A DNA stretch of 20,441 bases, taken from Pseudomonadota bacterium (GTDB lineage Bacteria; Pseudomonadota; Gammaproteobacteria; Pseudomonadales; Halieaceae). The notes under the pieces are model-generated. The model did not search any database. It was not told the DNA's origin and saw nothing but the letters and a program-made list of their open reading frames with translations. Location of the stretch: the NCBI GenBank assembly GCA_030591305.1, contig JAUVBI010000023.1, positions 1 to 20,441 of the forward strand, in the 5' to 3' direction. A program made the translations under genes and the position numbers. Below are positions 8,983 through 16,690 of the stretch, piece by piece (position 1 is the stretch's first letter; every line of letters begins with the position of its first letter).

Positions 8983-9693
8983 ATGATTTTCCATTATGAT
9001 TGGCAAGCCAGTTTGGCCGTACTAGTGATCGTCGTAGCCTCTGTCACAGTTGGCCACTTTCTACTGTTCAAAATTCCAGCGTTCAAGGAAACCCTTTTAA
9101 AAAATAAAGAAGTTAATAAAACCAAGTACCGCAATAAGAAAAAGTATCCGCACCGAATAAAATCCAGTCAGCAGGTCTCTCTCGTTACTAATTTTGTATT
9201 TTTCATTGCCGTATTGCCATTTTTTGCGACATTTGATCCACAGCCTATTTGGAAAATACTGCTAAATTGCTTCTTGATTTTGATGGTGTATGACTTTTTC
9301 TACTACATGACACACCGCTTTGTGTTTCATAGTAAAGGCTATTTTCGCCGGGTTCACGCAGTTCATCATCAGGCGCGCAAACCAACATCTATCGATGCAC
9401 TGCTACTGGACCCCATGGAGGCTTTCATCGGTATTTCCCTGTTTATCGTGGTTACGGCCGCAGTATCCCTTGGCCTGGGCGAACCTCTGAACATAGCAAC
9501 CCACGTGATATCAATCATCATCTATACCCAGATCAACCAGATTAACCATGTGCACATTGAGCTAAACCGCTTCCCCTATAAAACCCTGAACTGGATCGCC
9601 AACAAGCACGCCATACACCATATCGACATGCATAAAGGCAATTACGCCACCATTACCCTTCTCTACGACAAAATATTCGGCACCCTTGATTAA
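8983..9693 (+). CDS. sterol desaturase / fatty acid hydroxylase superfamily membrane protein
   Basis: This is a membrane di-iron oxygenase-like protein of 236 aa (PF04116 type). Histidine boxes are visible in order: THRFVFH (HX4H), HAVHH (HX2HH), NHVH, and HAIHHIDMH. Several hydrophobic helices surround them, and a very basic stretch (KNKEVNKTKYRNKKKYPHR) follows the first helix. The start chosen is ATG at 8983, because GAGAGG lies 6-7 nt upstream; an in-frame ATG at 8944 would add 13 residues but lacks a ribosome site and falls near the expected transcription start. The gene is noticeably more AT-rich than its neighbours, which may indicate later acquisition. Its substrate (lipid, fatty acid or terpenoid) is unknown. 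It ends 11 nt from the convergent SDR gene. Confidence 0.85.
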   Translation: MIFHYDWQASLAVLVIVVASVTVGHFLLFKIPAFKETLLKNKEVNKTKYRNKKKYPHRIKSSQQVSLVTNFVFFIAVLPFFATFDPQPIWKILLNCFLILMVYDFFYYMTHRFVFHSKGYFRRVHAVHHQARKPTSIDALLLDPMEAFIGISLFIVVTAAVSLGLGEPLNIATHVISIIIYTQINQINHVHIELNRFPYKTLNWIANKHAIHHIDMHKGNYATITLLYDKIFGTLD

Positions 9694-9704
9694 GGTTGAG
9701 GGGG

Positions 9705-10451
9705 CTAGGGTCGCATCACCTGGCCACCATCGACATTAAGAATCTGCCCGGTAATCCAGCTGGCTTCATCAGACAGTAAAAACAAGACAGCGTTGGCCAT
9801 ATCTTCAGGCTGCCCCAGTCGTTTTATGGCCAACTCCTTAACCATCTCTTTGGCGTAGTCACCGGCAGTTTTTTCAAGTGCACTGGTTTCAGTGGGCCCC
9901 GGAGCGATAGCGTTGACACGAATTTTTCGCCAGCCCATTTCGTTGGCCAGGCTCTGGGTAATACCATTGAGGGCCAACTTGGCCACACCGTAGTAGCCGA
10001 TGCTCATCCAGGCAGCGGTTGAGGATTGGTTGACGATCGCCCCACCGCCTCCCTGTGTCATATATTCCACTACGGCCCGGGTCATAATCAGGCAGCCATG
10101 GGTGTTAATACGCATAAACTTTTCCAGATAGTCCATGTCGACATTCAGGTAGCCGTCCATTTTCATATCACCAAAAATGGCGGCATTGTTAACCAGATAA
10201 TCGATGGCGCCATATTTTTCCATGGCCGCATCGGCACACACCTTGGCAGATTCCTCACTACCTACATCGGTTTTAACAAATAGTGCGTTGCCGCCACTGG
10301 CGTTGATTTCATCGGCGACACGCTGGCCACTCTCTTCATTTAATTCAGCAATAACAACGTTCATGCCGCGCTGAGCAGCCGCTGTGGCGTAGCCTTCACC
10401 TATGCCGCCGCCGGCACCTGTAACGATAATTGTCTTGCCTGTAAAATCCAT
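9705..10451 (-). CDS. SDR-family NAD(P)-dependent oxidoreductase
   Basis: This classical short-chain dehydrogenase/reductase of 248 aa has the cofactor glycine motif TGAGGGIG (11-18), the NNA motif (88-90), the catalytic YxxxK at Y154/K158, nearby serines (S143/S144) and RVNAIAPGP. The segment between the catalytic serine and tyrosine (QSSTAAWMSIGYYGVAK) is shorter than usual. The start at 10451 is chosen because GAGGAAGG lies just upstream; a longer reading frame from 10508 lacks such a site. It is the last gene of a three-oxidoreductase cluster and probably oxidises or reduces a hydroxyl/keto group of an unknown substrate. A gap of 90 nt separates it from the aldehyde dehydrogenase gene. 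Confidence 0.9.
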   Translation of the reverse strand: MDFTGKTIIVTGAGGGIGEGYATAAAQRGMNVVIAELNEESGQRVADEINASGGNALFVKTDVGSEESAKVCADAAMEKYGAIDYLVNNAAIFGDMKMDGYLNVDMDYLEKFMRINTHGCLIMTRAVVEYMTQGGGGAIVNQSSTAAWMSIGYYGVAKLALNGITQSLANEMGWRKIRVNAIAPGPTETSALEKTAGDYAKEMVKELAIKRLGQPEDMANAVLFLLSDEASWITGQILNVDGGQVMRP

Positions 10452-10541
10452 AATACCTTCCTCATGTTGTCTTTTGAATCTTGTGGTCTGGCGATGTGCC
10501 AGTAACAATATAAACCTGACCTTGAAGGTGCTGCTTAGTCA

Positions 10542-11999
10542 TTACACACCTATCGCGATAGTTTTAGTCTCCAGGTATTCCTCAAAGCCTTCACGTCCCA
10601 TTTCCCTGCCTATACCACTTTGTTTATAGCCGCCAAAGGGTGCGTCTGCACCATAGAAATTGCCACCGTTAACATTGACCGTACCGGTACGCAGACGCCG
10701 CGCTACTGCCAGGGCACGTTCTTCATCGGCAGACCAGACACCGCCGGACAAACCGAAGTCTGAATCATTGGCAATACGCACAGCGTCGTCTTCATCGTCA
10801 TAGGTAATAACCGCCAACACGGGACCAAATATTTCCTCCCTGGCTATAGTCATATCGTTAGTAACATCCATAAAAACTGTGGGCTGGACATAGTAGCCCT
10901 TTTCAAGGTCAGCCGCGCCGCCCCCAAGGAGTACGCGAGCCCCCTCTTTCTTACCCGTCTCAATATAGGACAGTACCCGCTCATATTGGCGAGCATTGAT
11001 CAATGGCCCCATGATCTGGTCAGAATTGGGATCACCGTAGTGGATAAAAGAAAAGTAGGTTTTTAGTAACTCTTCAACTTCTTCAACGCGTTTTTTTGGC
11101 ACTAACAGGCGAGTGTGAATGGCACAGCCCTGACCAGAATGGAAGCACACACTCAGGGCTGTCAACAGAGACTGGCTCAAATCTGCATCGTCGAGCATGA
11201 TATTAGCCGATTTTCCACCCAACTCGAGAAAGACCTTTTTAACCGTTTGTGAAGCCCTGGCCATAATATGCTTGCCCACACCCGTAGAACCGGTAAAGGA
11301 CACCATATCGACACGTGGGTCGCCCACCAACTGATCCCCGACAGTAATGGGATCTTCTGATGTTATGACATTAAATACACCGGCGGGAATATCTGTGTGT
11401 TCTTTTACCACCCGCCCCAGCATGCTTGCTGACCAGGGAGTATCCGGCGCGGCTTTCAGGATAACCGTACAACCTGCCGCCAGCGCTGGAATACACTTGG
11501 CCAAATTAATTTGTAGCGGCACATTCCACGGGGTAATACAGGCAACTACACCAATGGCCTCCTTCTCCACCAGGCGGCGACTTTTTATACCCAATACTTC
11601 CGACTCGCCGATATCCCTACTCCATTGATAGTCTGAAAGAGATGCCAGGGTGTAATCGATAAAGCCAATGGGTACTTCGCATTGGGGGCCGAACTGGCCA
11701 CAGGTCCCCATGGTAGCACCTGACTCAGAAGATATTTGCTGCTTGAATTCGTCCTGAATCGCGCGCAAGCCGTCCTGCAGTTGGCCAATACATTTGAGGC
11801 GAAAATCATGGTTGGTTGGCCAGTCTGTTTTATCGAAGGCACGTCGTGCGGCAGCAATAGCACGCTCCATATCTTCAGGCCCAGCATCCGCAGCCTGGCC
11901 AATCACCTCCTCAGTAGCAGGATTAATATTGTCGTAGGTTTTCCCCGAGGCAGCGGGTACTAATTTGCCGTCGATAAACAGTCTGGATTCTGGATTCAT
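10542..11999 (-). CDS. NAD(P)-dependent aldehyde dehydrogenase
   Basis: This 485-aa ALDH-superfamily enzyme converts an aldehyde to a carboxylate. Catalytic parts are complete: the oxyanion Asn in TPWNVP (N159), cofactor lysine K182, the FTGSTGVG loop (235-242), general base E259 in FLELGGKS, and nucleophile C292 in SGQGCAIHT. The C-terminal motif EEIFGPVLAV is present. Length and architecture fit the broad aldehyde dehydrogenase group rather than succinate-semialdehyde or CoA-acylating methylmalonate-semialdehyde types, but the substrate is not assignable. It lies 47 nt downstream of the beta-hydroxyacid dehydrogenase gene. The start is ATG with AGGT upstream. Confidence 0.93.
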   Translation of the reverse strand: MNPESRLFIDGKLVPAASGKTYDNINPATEEVIGQAADAGPEDMERAIAAARRAFDKTDWPTNHDFRLKCIGQLQDGLRAIQDEFKQQISSESGATMGTCGQFGPQCEVPIGFIDYTLASLSDYQWSRDIGESEVLGIKSRRLVEKEAIGVVACITPWNVPLQINLAKCIPALAAGCTVILKAAPDTPWSASMLGRVVKEHTDIPAGVFNVITSEDPITVGDQLVGDPRVDMVSFTGSTGVGKHIMARASQTVKKVFLELGGKSANIMLDDADLSQSLLTALSVCFHSGQGCAIHTRLLVPKKRVEEVEELLKTYFSFIHYGDPNSDQIMGPLINARQYERVLSYIETGKKEGARVLLGGGAADLEKGYYVQPTVFMDVTNDMTIAREEIFGPVLAVITYDDEDDAVRIANDSDFGLSGGVWSADEERALAVARRLRTGTVNVNGGNFYGADAPFGGYKQSGIGREMGREGFEEYLETKTIAIGV

Positions 12000-12046
12000 T
12001 GTCGATACCTGTTTTATTGTTATTTGCGGAGCCTGGCAGCGACAGC

Positions 12047-12904
12047 TCAGGCTTTGTTGACGAAGACGTCTTCAATTATATCCCGCACAAATTCAGTGGC
12101 GGGCAATTGAATATCGAATTCGGCTGCAGTGTCGATGGCGCACTGTAAATCTTTGCGACCCAGACGACCAAAGGGCCCCAGATATTGGTCCATCTGTTCC
12201 TCGTTACAATTTTCCGCAAGCATTTTCCGGTTGGAGATCATCCTGTGCATCTGCTCGTTGATGACACCGTTGGACTTGCCAACCTCACGCAGAACATCTG
12301 CTGAGAGGCCGCAGGCTTCCGCTAGCCTGGTCGCCTCAGACATGGCCGTAAACTCGGCATAGGTAATCAAGTTGTTACAGAGCTTCAGGGCGATGCCCGT
12401 ACCGAGGGCGCCAGCATGCACTACTTTGTCGGCAGACGTTGAGATGATTGGCCGAATCGCTTCAAGTTGCTCTTCATTGCCACCCACCATATAGCACAGG
12501 GTGCCCGCCTCAGCACCGCTGGCACCGCCGCTTATAGGAGCATCGATGACATGTAATATTCGGGCCTGGCCATCGGCAGCCCACTTCAGCAGTCCGGCTT
12601 GGGTCACCGTACTATGAATAGCAATTATGGTGTTGGGCTGAGCCAGCTGTAGAAGCCCATCGTTACCATATAGCAGGCTTTCAACATCGTTATCATCACG
12701 CACACAGATACCAATGTAGAGACAGCTGTTTGCAATCTCCGCCGGAGATGCTGCGGCAATGGCTCCAAGGGCAAGTAAATCGGCAACAGCCTCGGGAAAA
12801 ACATCGTAAGCATAAAGCTGAAAGTCCCCCCCGATCAGATGCTTCGCCATGGGTTTGCCAATATTGCCCAGACCAATAAACCCGACATTTCTTTTCCCAG
12901 ACAC
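12047..12904 (-). CDS. NAD(P)-dependent beta-hydroxyacid dehydrogenase (3-hydroxyisobutyrate dehydrogenase family)
   Basis: The 285-aa product has the Rossmann motif GFIGLGNIGKPMA (8-20), the substrate-binding DAPISGGASGAEAGTL (121-136) and the catalytic lysine in GIALKLCNN (K174, with N178). These place it in the 3-hydroxyisobutyrate / tartronate-semialdehyde / 6-phosphogluconate-like family. I chose GTG at 12904 because GGAG lies at ideal distance upstream; an in-frame TTG at 12916 would overlap that site. It is the first gene of the minus-strand oxidoreductase cluster and diverges from the regulator gene at 13007, with a palindrome in between. The exact hydroxyacid is unknown. Confidence 0.9.
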   Translation of the reverse strand: MSGKRNVGFIGLGNIGKPMAKHLIGGDFQLYAYDVFPEAVADLLALGAIAAASPAEIANSCLYIGICVRDDNDVESLLYGNDGLLQLAQPNTIIAIHSTVTQAGLLKWAADGQARILHVIDAPISGGASGAEAGTLCYMVGGNEEQLEAIRPIISTSADKVVHAGALGTGIALKLCNNLITYAEFTAMSEATRLAEACGLSADVLREVGKSNGVINEQMHRMISNRKMLAENCNEEQMDQYLGPFGRLGRKDLQCAIDTAAEFDIQLPATEFVRDIIEDVFVNKA

Positions 12905-12941
12905 GTGGCTCTCCAAAAGACTCTCAACAGGACACCCGGCT

Positions 12942-12971
12942 ATACTAATGGCTAGCCTCGCAATAAGTCAA
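12942..12971 (-). promoter_or_regulatory. probable promoter of the oxidoreductase cluster
   Basis: On the minus strand TTGACT (12966-12971) and TAGTAT (12942-12947) are separated by 18 nt. The -35 overlaps one half of the palindrome at 12967-12982, so regulator binding there would be expected to block this promoter. Confidence 0.45.
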
Positions 12972-12982
12972 TATATATTGAC
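12967..12982. promoter_or_regulatory. putative MarR-type operator, perfect 16-bp palindrome GTCAATATATATTGAC
   Basis: The 16 bases read identically on both strands. They lie between the divergent regulator gene (start 13007) and the dehydrogenase gene (start 12904). The AT-rich core flanked by GTC/GAC is like many MarR-family sites. This is a direct sequence observation; the binding protein (most likely the divergent MarR) is inferred. Confidence 0.65.
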
Positions 12983-13006
12983 CTCGAGACAATTAGAGTT
13001 TACCTT

Positions 13007-14044
13007 ATGGTAATGAACCAGAATAAGCCACAGGGTAATTCTACGCTAAGCCGTTATAACGGCAATCTCCCCCGCCACCTGATTGCCCTGTCGCGATATA
13101 TACAAGCGAGTGTGATGCATCAGCTGCTGGAGAGCTACCACCACCGCTCACTGCGTATGAGCTTTGAACCTTACATCAACATGATTGGCGAGGGCTGCCG
13201 GTTGACTGAGTTGGCCGAAGGTCTGGGTATTAGCAAGCAATCTTGCAACCAGACGGCCAACCAGATGGAAAAGGCCGGCTATATACTGCGAGTAGCTGAC
13301 CCCCTGGATGGCCGCGGCAAGCTGGTTGTGCTCACCCGACAGGGAAAAAAACTGCTGAAAGATGGCTACGTTGTTATGACGGGTATCTGTACAGAATTTG
13401 AGCAACATATCGGTTTAACAAAACTTACAAACCTAACAGAATTGTTGTTAAAACTCGCCCAGGGTTTGTCTCTCCCAAATTTTGAACGCTCAAACATCGC
13501 TGAAATAAATCCGATGTTGCTGGGCACTATTCTACCCCGCTGCAGTGACCATATTATGCAGCGCCTCATGAAATTGACCATTGCCAAAGGGCACGCGGGA
13601 CTCAAAATGTCTCACGGGACAGTTTTAACCCTCATTGGCTCAAAGAAGGCGCATATCAGGGATATCGCCAAAATTCAGTCCATCAGCAAGCAGGCGGTCA
13701 GCGCGATCGTGAAAGACCTTGAGGAATTGAGCTACGTCATTCGTAAGACAGACCCGGATTACCCACGCCAGAACCTACTGCTGCTGACAGATCGCGGCAG
13801 TCAATTAATAGCGGATTCCGTTGCTTCAGTAAGTCAGCTTGAAAATGAGTTTGAGGCAATTCTTGGAAGTACTTCTCTTGCACAGCTTGTGCGTATCAGC
13901 AATAAATTGTTCCTGGCATTGGAACTTGAAACACAGTATCAGGAAGCGAGTGCAACTGACCTTCAGCAACTGGCCCGTCAGTTAAAACTTCAGTTGAGCG
14001 AACAGGGCCTGAAGACATTGATAAGCCTTTTAGAGAAGGGCTGA
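13007..14044 (+). CDS. tandem-domain MarR-family transcriptional regulator
   Basis: This 345-aa regulator is about twice the usual MarR length because it contains two MarR-like units in one chain. Unit 1 spans about residues 20-155, with winged helix-turn-helix LTELAEGLGISKQSCNQTAN and wing DPLDGRGKLVVLT. Unit 2 spans about 172-310, with IRDIAKIQSISKQAVSAIV and wing DPDYPRQNLLLLT. Both units share ISKQ in the recognition region and end in a TxxG helix start. A C-terminal helical tail follows. It probably represses the divergent dehydrogenase cluster and itself through the palindrome at 12967-12982. Two ATGs (13007, 13013) are possible starts; no strong Shine-Dalgarno sequence separates them. 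The ligand is unknown. Confidence 0.88.
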   Translation: MVMNQNKPQGNSTLSRYNGNLPRHLIALSRYIQASVMHQLLESYHHRSLRMSFEPYINMIGEGCRLTELAEGLGISKQSCNQTANQMEKAGYILRVADPLDGRGKLVVLTRQGKKLLKDGYVVMTGICTEFEQHIGLTKLTNLTELLLKLAQGLSLPNFERSNIAEINPMLLGTILPRCSDHIMQRLMKLTIAKGHAGLKMSHGTVLTLIGSKKAHIRDIAKIQSISKQAVSAIVKDLEELSYVIRKTDPDYPRQNLLLLTDRGSQLIADSVASVSQLENEFEAILGSTSLAQLVRISNKLFLALELETQYQEASATDLQQLARQLKLQLSEQGLKTLISLLEKG

Positions 14045-14088
14045 AATCCAACAGACAGATTTATTCTTAATTTCAGAGAGAGACCGGT

Positions 14089-14475
14089 ATGAGTAATCGA
14101 GAGAAAGGCTTGGAAATGTTCAACGAGGTATATTGTGGCGATCTACCTCATCCCGCTGAAGAGGGCCAGGACAAATTTTTTGATTTTATGATTGGCTCGT
14201 TATTTGGTGAGTTATGGGCGGACGATACTCTGTCCATTAAAGAGAAGCGCCTGTTATTGCTGGGAGCTATTATGGCCCAGGGCGAAGATATGACTTTTGC
14301 CATACAAGCTCGCTCGGCGCTTAAGCGAGGAGAGTTGACACCGGAACAACTCGAGCTGACAGTGCGCTTTTTAACCCAATATGTGGGCTACCCCAAAGGA
14401 GCAAGGCTGCGAATGGCTCTATCGAAAGTCATTGGGGATTTTGAAAAGTCTCAAAGCCAGGGCAGCTCTGATTAA
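14089..14475 (+). CDS. carboxymuconolactone decarboxylase (CMD) family protein
   Basis: This small cytoplasmic protein of 128 aa resembles gamma-carboxymuconolactone decarboxylase/AhpD-like proteins across most of its length: the helical core LSIKEKRLLLLGAIMAQGED and the late motif TQYVGYPKGARL. It has a single cysteine (C16) and so lacks the CxxC redox centre of AhpD; a peroxidase role is unlikely. It starts 44 nt after the MarR stop with GAGAGAG upstream and is probably co-transcribed with the regulator. A decarboxylase or isomerase-like step in the same catabolic route is possible, but no substrate can be given. Confidence 0.75.
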   Translation: MSNREKGLEMFNEVYCGDLPHPAEEGQDKFFDFMIGSLFGELWADDTLSIKEKRLLLLGAIMAQGEDMTFAIQARSALKRGELTPEQLELTVRFLTQYVGYPKGARLRMALSKVIGDFEKSQSQGSSD

Positions 14476-14503
14476 TTTCAGAGTACTGCTATTTCCGCGG
14501 CAC

Positions 14504-14529
14504 AAAAAAGGGGCTCTCGCCCCTTTTTT
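14504..14529. terminator. bidirectional intrinsic terminator
   Basis: Perfect 11-bp arms AAAAAAGGGGC / GCCCCTTTTTT enclose a TCTC loop, giving a GC stem with a U-tract in either direction. It lies between the convergent CMD-family gene (ends 14475) and icd (ends 14550), so it can end both transcripts. Confidence 0.93.
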
Positions 14530-14549
14530 ACTTTCTCTATAGCCAAAGC

Positions 14550-15803
14550 CTACATACTGGCAACAATCGCCCTGCCAAAGTCTGAGCAACTCAACAGTGT
14601 TGCATCTTCCATCTGGCGTTCGAAATCGTAGGTAACCGTCTTATTCGCGATAGCACCATTAATGCCGGTGATAATCAGGTCTGCCGCTTCGCCCCACCCC
14701 ATATGTCGCAACATCATTTCGGCGGATAAGATAAGCGAACCGGGATTCACTTTGTCCTGGCCTGCATATTTAGGCGCTGTGCCATGTGTTGCTTCAAACA
14801 AGGCAATGGTGTCACTCAGGTTGGCACCGGGGGCGATACCAATACCGCCCACCTGGGCCGCGAGGGCATCAGACAAGTAGTCGCCGTTCAAGTTTAACGT
14901 GGCAATGACGCTGTACTCTTTGGGGCGAGTCAGGATTTGCTGCAGCATGGCATCGGCGATGACATCCTTGATGATGATTTCTTTGCCGTTATTGGGGTTT
15001 TTGATGGATACCCAGGGCCCGCCATCAATCAGCTCACCACCAAATTCCTGTTGTGCCAACTCGTAACTCCAATCGCGGAAGCCACCCTCGGTGAACTTCA
15101 TGATGTTGCCCTTGTGCACGATGGTCACAGAAGGCAGATCATGATCTATTGCATACTGTATGGCTTTGCGGGTGAGACGCTTGGTGCCCTGTTCTGATAC
15201 GGGCTTAATGCCAATGCCGACATTCTCTGTGAAGCGGATTTTGGTAGCACCCATGTCATTGATCAGGAAGTCGACAACCTTCTTCGCTTCGTCGGACCCG
15301 GCCTCGTATTCAATACCGGCATAGATATCTTCAGAGTTCTCCCGGAAAATCACCATGTTACAGGCGCCGGGATCTTTTACTGGCGAGGGAACACCTTCAA
15401 ACCAGCGCACGGGGCGCAGGCAGGTGTACAAGTCTAGCTCCTGACGCAATGCAACGTTGAGCGAACGAAAGCCGCCACCAACAGGTGTTGTCAGTGGCCC
15501 TTTGATGGCAACGGAGTACTCCTTGATGGCGTCCAGTGTCTCCTGGGGAAACCAGTCTCCGTCATACAGCTCAGCAGACTTTTCACCGGTGTATATCTCC
15601 ATCCAGGAAATCTTTTTACTGCCGCCATAAGCCTTTTCAATAGCCGCATTGACAACATCTATCATCACCGGGCTGATATCGATACCGATACCGTCACCTT
15701 CAATAAATGGAATGATTGGATTGTTGGGAACGTTCAGGGTGTAGTCGTCATTGACCGTTATTTTTTCGCCTTCTGCCGGTACCTGAATATGTTTATAGCC
15801 CAT
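14550..15803 (-). CDS. icd: NADP-dependent isocitrate dehydrogenase
   Basis: This is the TCA-cycle enzyme that oxidatively decarboxylates isocitrate to 2-oxoglutarate with NADP+. At 417 aa it matches the dimeric E. coli-type Icd. The phosphorylatable, substrate-binding serine is S114 in [15 protein letters not shown], and the NADP-specific pair K345/Y346 sits in HGTAPKYAG. The start at 15803 is supported by GAGGAAG upstream and by the family N-terminus (MGYKHIQVP); an in-frame extension to 15860 is unsupported. It is divergent from rluE, as in the enterics, and converges on the accessory region through a shared terminator. The S114 context would permit control by an AceK-type kinase if one is encoded elsewhere. 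Confidence 0.98.
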   Translation of the reverse strand: MGYKHIQVPAEGEKITVNDDYTLNVPNNPIIPFIEGDGIGIDISPVMIDVVNAAIEKAYGGSKKISWMEIYTGEKSAELYDGDWFPQETLDAIKEYSVAIKGPLTTPVGGGFRSLNVALRQELDLYTCLRPVRWFEGVPSPVKDPGACNMVIFRENSEDIYAGIEYEAGSDEAKKVVDFLINDMGATKIRFTENVGIGIKPVSEQGTKRLTRKAIQYAIDHDLPSVTIVHKGNIMKFTEGGFRDWSYELAQQEFGGELIDGGPWVSIKNPNNGKEIIIKDVIADAMLQQILTRPKEYSVIATLNLNGDYLSDALAAQVGGIGIAPGANLSDTIALFEATHGTAPKYAGQDKVNPGSLILSAEMMLRHMGWGEAADLIITGINGAIANKTVTYDFERQMEDATLLSCSDFGRAIVASM

Positions 15804-15927
15804 AATGCTTCCTCGTGTGGTTTTAGTCGTGGTAAAATCGGCCGTTAGTCTAGCACACAATAAAACCTAATCTGCTGACATGGATCGTATTTTTTAAACT
15901 ACCCGCTGAATATAGAGCTGCCCTGAT

Positions 15928-16488
15928 ATGGCCAGGCTAATCCTGTTTAACAAGCCCTTCCAAGTGCTCAGCCAGTTCACTGATACTGAGGGCAGAGAGA
16001 CGCTGGCGGACTATCTGGATGCACCGCGCTTTCGCGCAGCGGGCCGCCTGGATTATGATTCGGAGGGGCTGTTGATACTTACCGACAACGGCCAGATGCA
16101 GCAGCAAATCGCCAACCCAAGACACAAATTGTGGAAAACCTACCGGGTGCAGGTGGAGGGGCTGATCACTAAGCAGGCGACAGACTCCCTGACCCGGGGT
16201 GTGGAACTGAAAGATGGAAGAACCCTCCCCGCCAAGGCCAGGCAAATTGCACAGCCGACGGCATTATGGCCCCGCGTACCACCAGTGCGTGAGAGAAAGA
16301 CCGTGGCAGATAGCTGGCTGGAATTATCCATTCAGGAGGGGCGCAACAGGCAGGTTCGGCGAATGACAGCGGCTGTGGGGCTTCCGACTCTTAGGCTTGT
16401 TCGTTGGCAGGTGGGTAACTGGGCATTGGACGGCCTGCAGCCGGGTGAATATCGGGAGTTGAATGTGCATCTGCCAGCGCGGCGATAA
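15928..16488 (+). CDS. rluE: 23S rRNA pseudouridine synthase E
   Basis: This 186-aa RsuA/RluB/E/F-family enzyme, by family and synteny, forms pseudouridine at position 2457 of 23S rRNA. It lacks an N-terminal S4 domain, as RluE does, and begins directly with LILFNKPFQVLSQF. The catalytic aspartate is D42 in GRLDYDSEGLLILTD. The C-terminal EGRNRQVRRMTAAVGLPTLRLVR is typical of the group. It is divergent from icd and upstream of mnmA, the order seen in E. coli except that nudJ is absent between rluE and mnmA. No strong Shine-Dalgarno sequence is visible. Confidence 0.95.
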   Translation: MARLILFNKPFQVLSQFTDTEGRETLADYLDAPRFRAAGRLDYDSEGLLILTDNGQMQQQIANPRHKLWKTYRVQVEGLITKQATDSLTRGVELKDGRTLPAKARQIAQPTALWPRVPPVRERKTVADSWLELSIQEGRNRQVRRMTAAVGLPTLRLVRWQVGNWALDGLQPGEYRELNVHLPARR

Positions 16489-16495
16489 TTGGGCC

Positions 16496-16669
16496 GCAAA
16501 ATGGTGCTTGTTTTTGCTATGCGAAAGGCAGAGATTGGGGTGGTGCTTTTCAGAACCGTGGAGCGCATGGACGCGCGATACGAGCCTCCGGGGATGGATT
16601 CACGGCGTGTTCTGAAAAGTGTCACCCCGATTTCTGTCTAGTAGCAGGCAAAAACAAGCACCATTTTGC
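16496..16669. repeat. composite palindromic repeat element (rluE-mnmA gap)
   Basis: This 174-bp structure has arms of about 61 bp. The outermost 22 bp pair perfectly (16496-16517 with 16648-16669, containing GGTGCTTGTTTTTGC). The innermost 11 bp pair perfectly (CTTTTCAGAAC at 16546-16556 with 16609-16619). The zone next to the inner arm (about 16527-16545) has mismatches that are mostly G/A and T/C, i.e. G-U pairs in RNA. The 52-nt interior contains GCGC-ATGGAC-GCGC (16563-16576) and further GGA trinucleotides. It has no coding content and looks like a non-autonomous intergenic repeat family. It ends 21 nt before the mnmA start. Confidence 0.8.
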
Positions 16670-16690
16670 TCTGACGTGTACAATTCGGCG

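Noticed and set aside
9694..9704. Terminator between the convergent hydroxylase and SDR genes
   Set aside because: Only 11 bases separate the stops and no convincing stem with a T-run is present.
15804..15860. N-terminal extension of icd
   Set aside because: The ATG at 15803 has a good ribosome site and gives the standard 417-aa protein; the extension overlaps the promoter region.
16619..16690. Upstream in-frame GTG extending mnmA by 24 codons
   Set aside because: It would translate the right arm of the inverted repeat; MnmA homologues begin at about the 16691 start and the catalytic cysteines then fall at 103 and 199 as expected.
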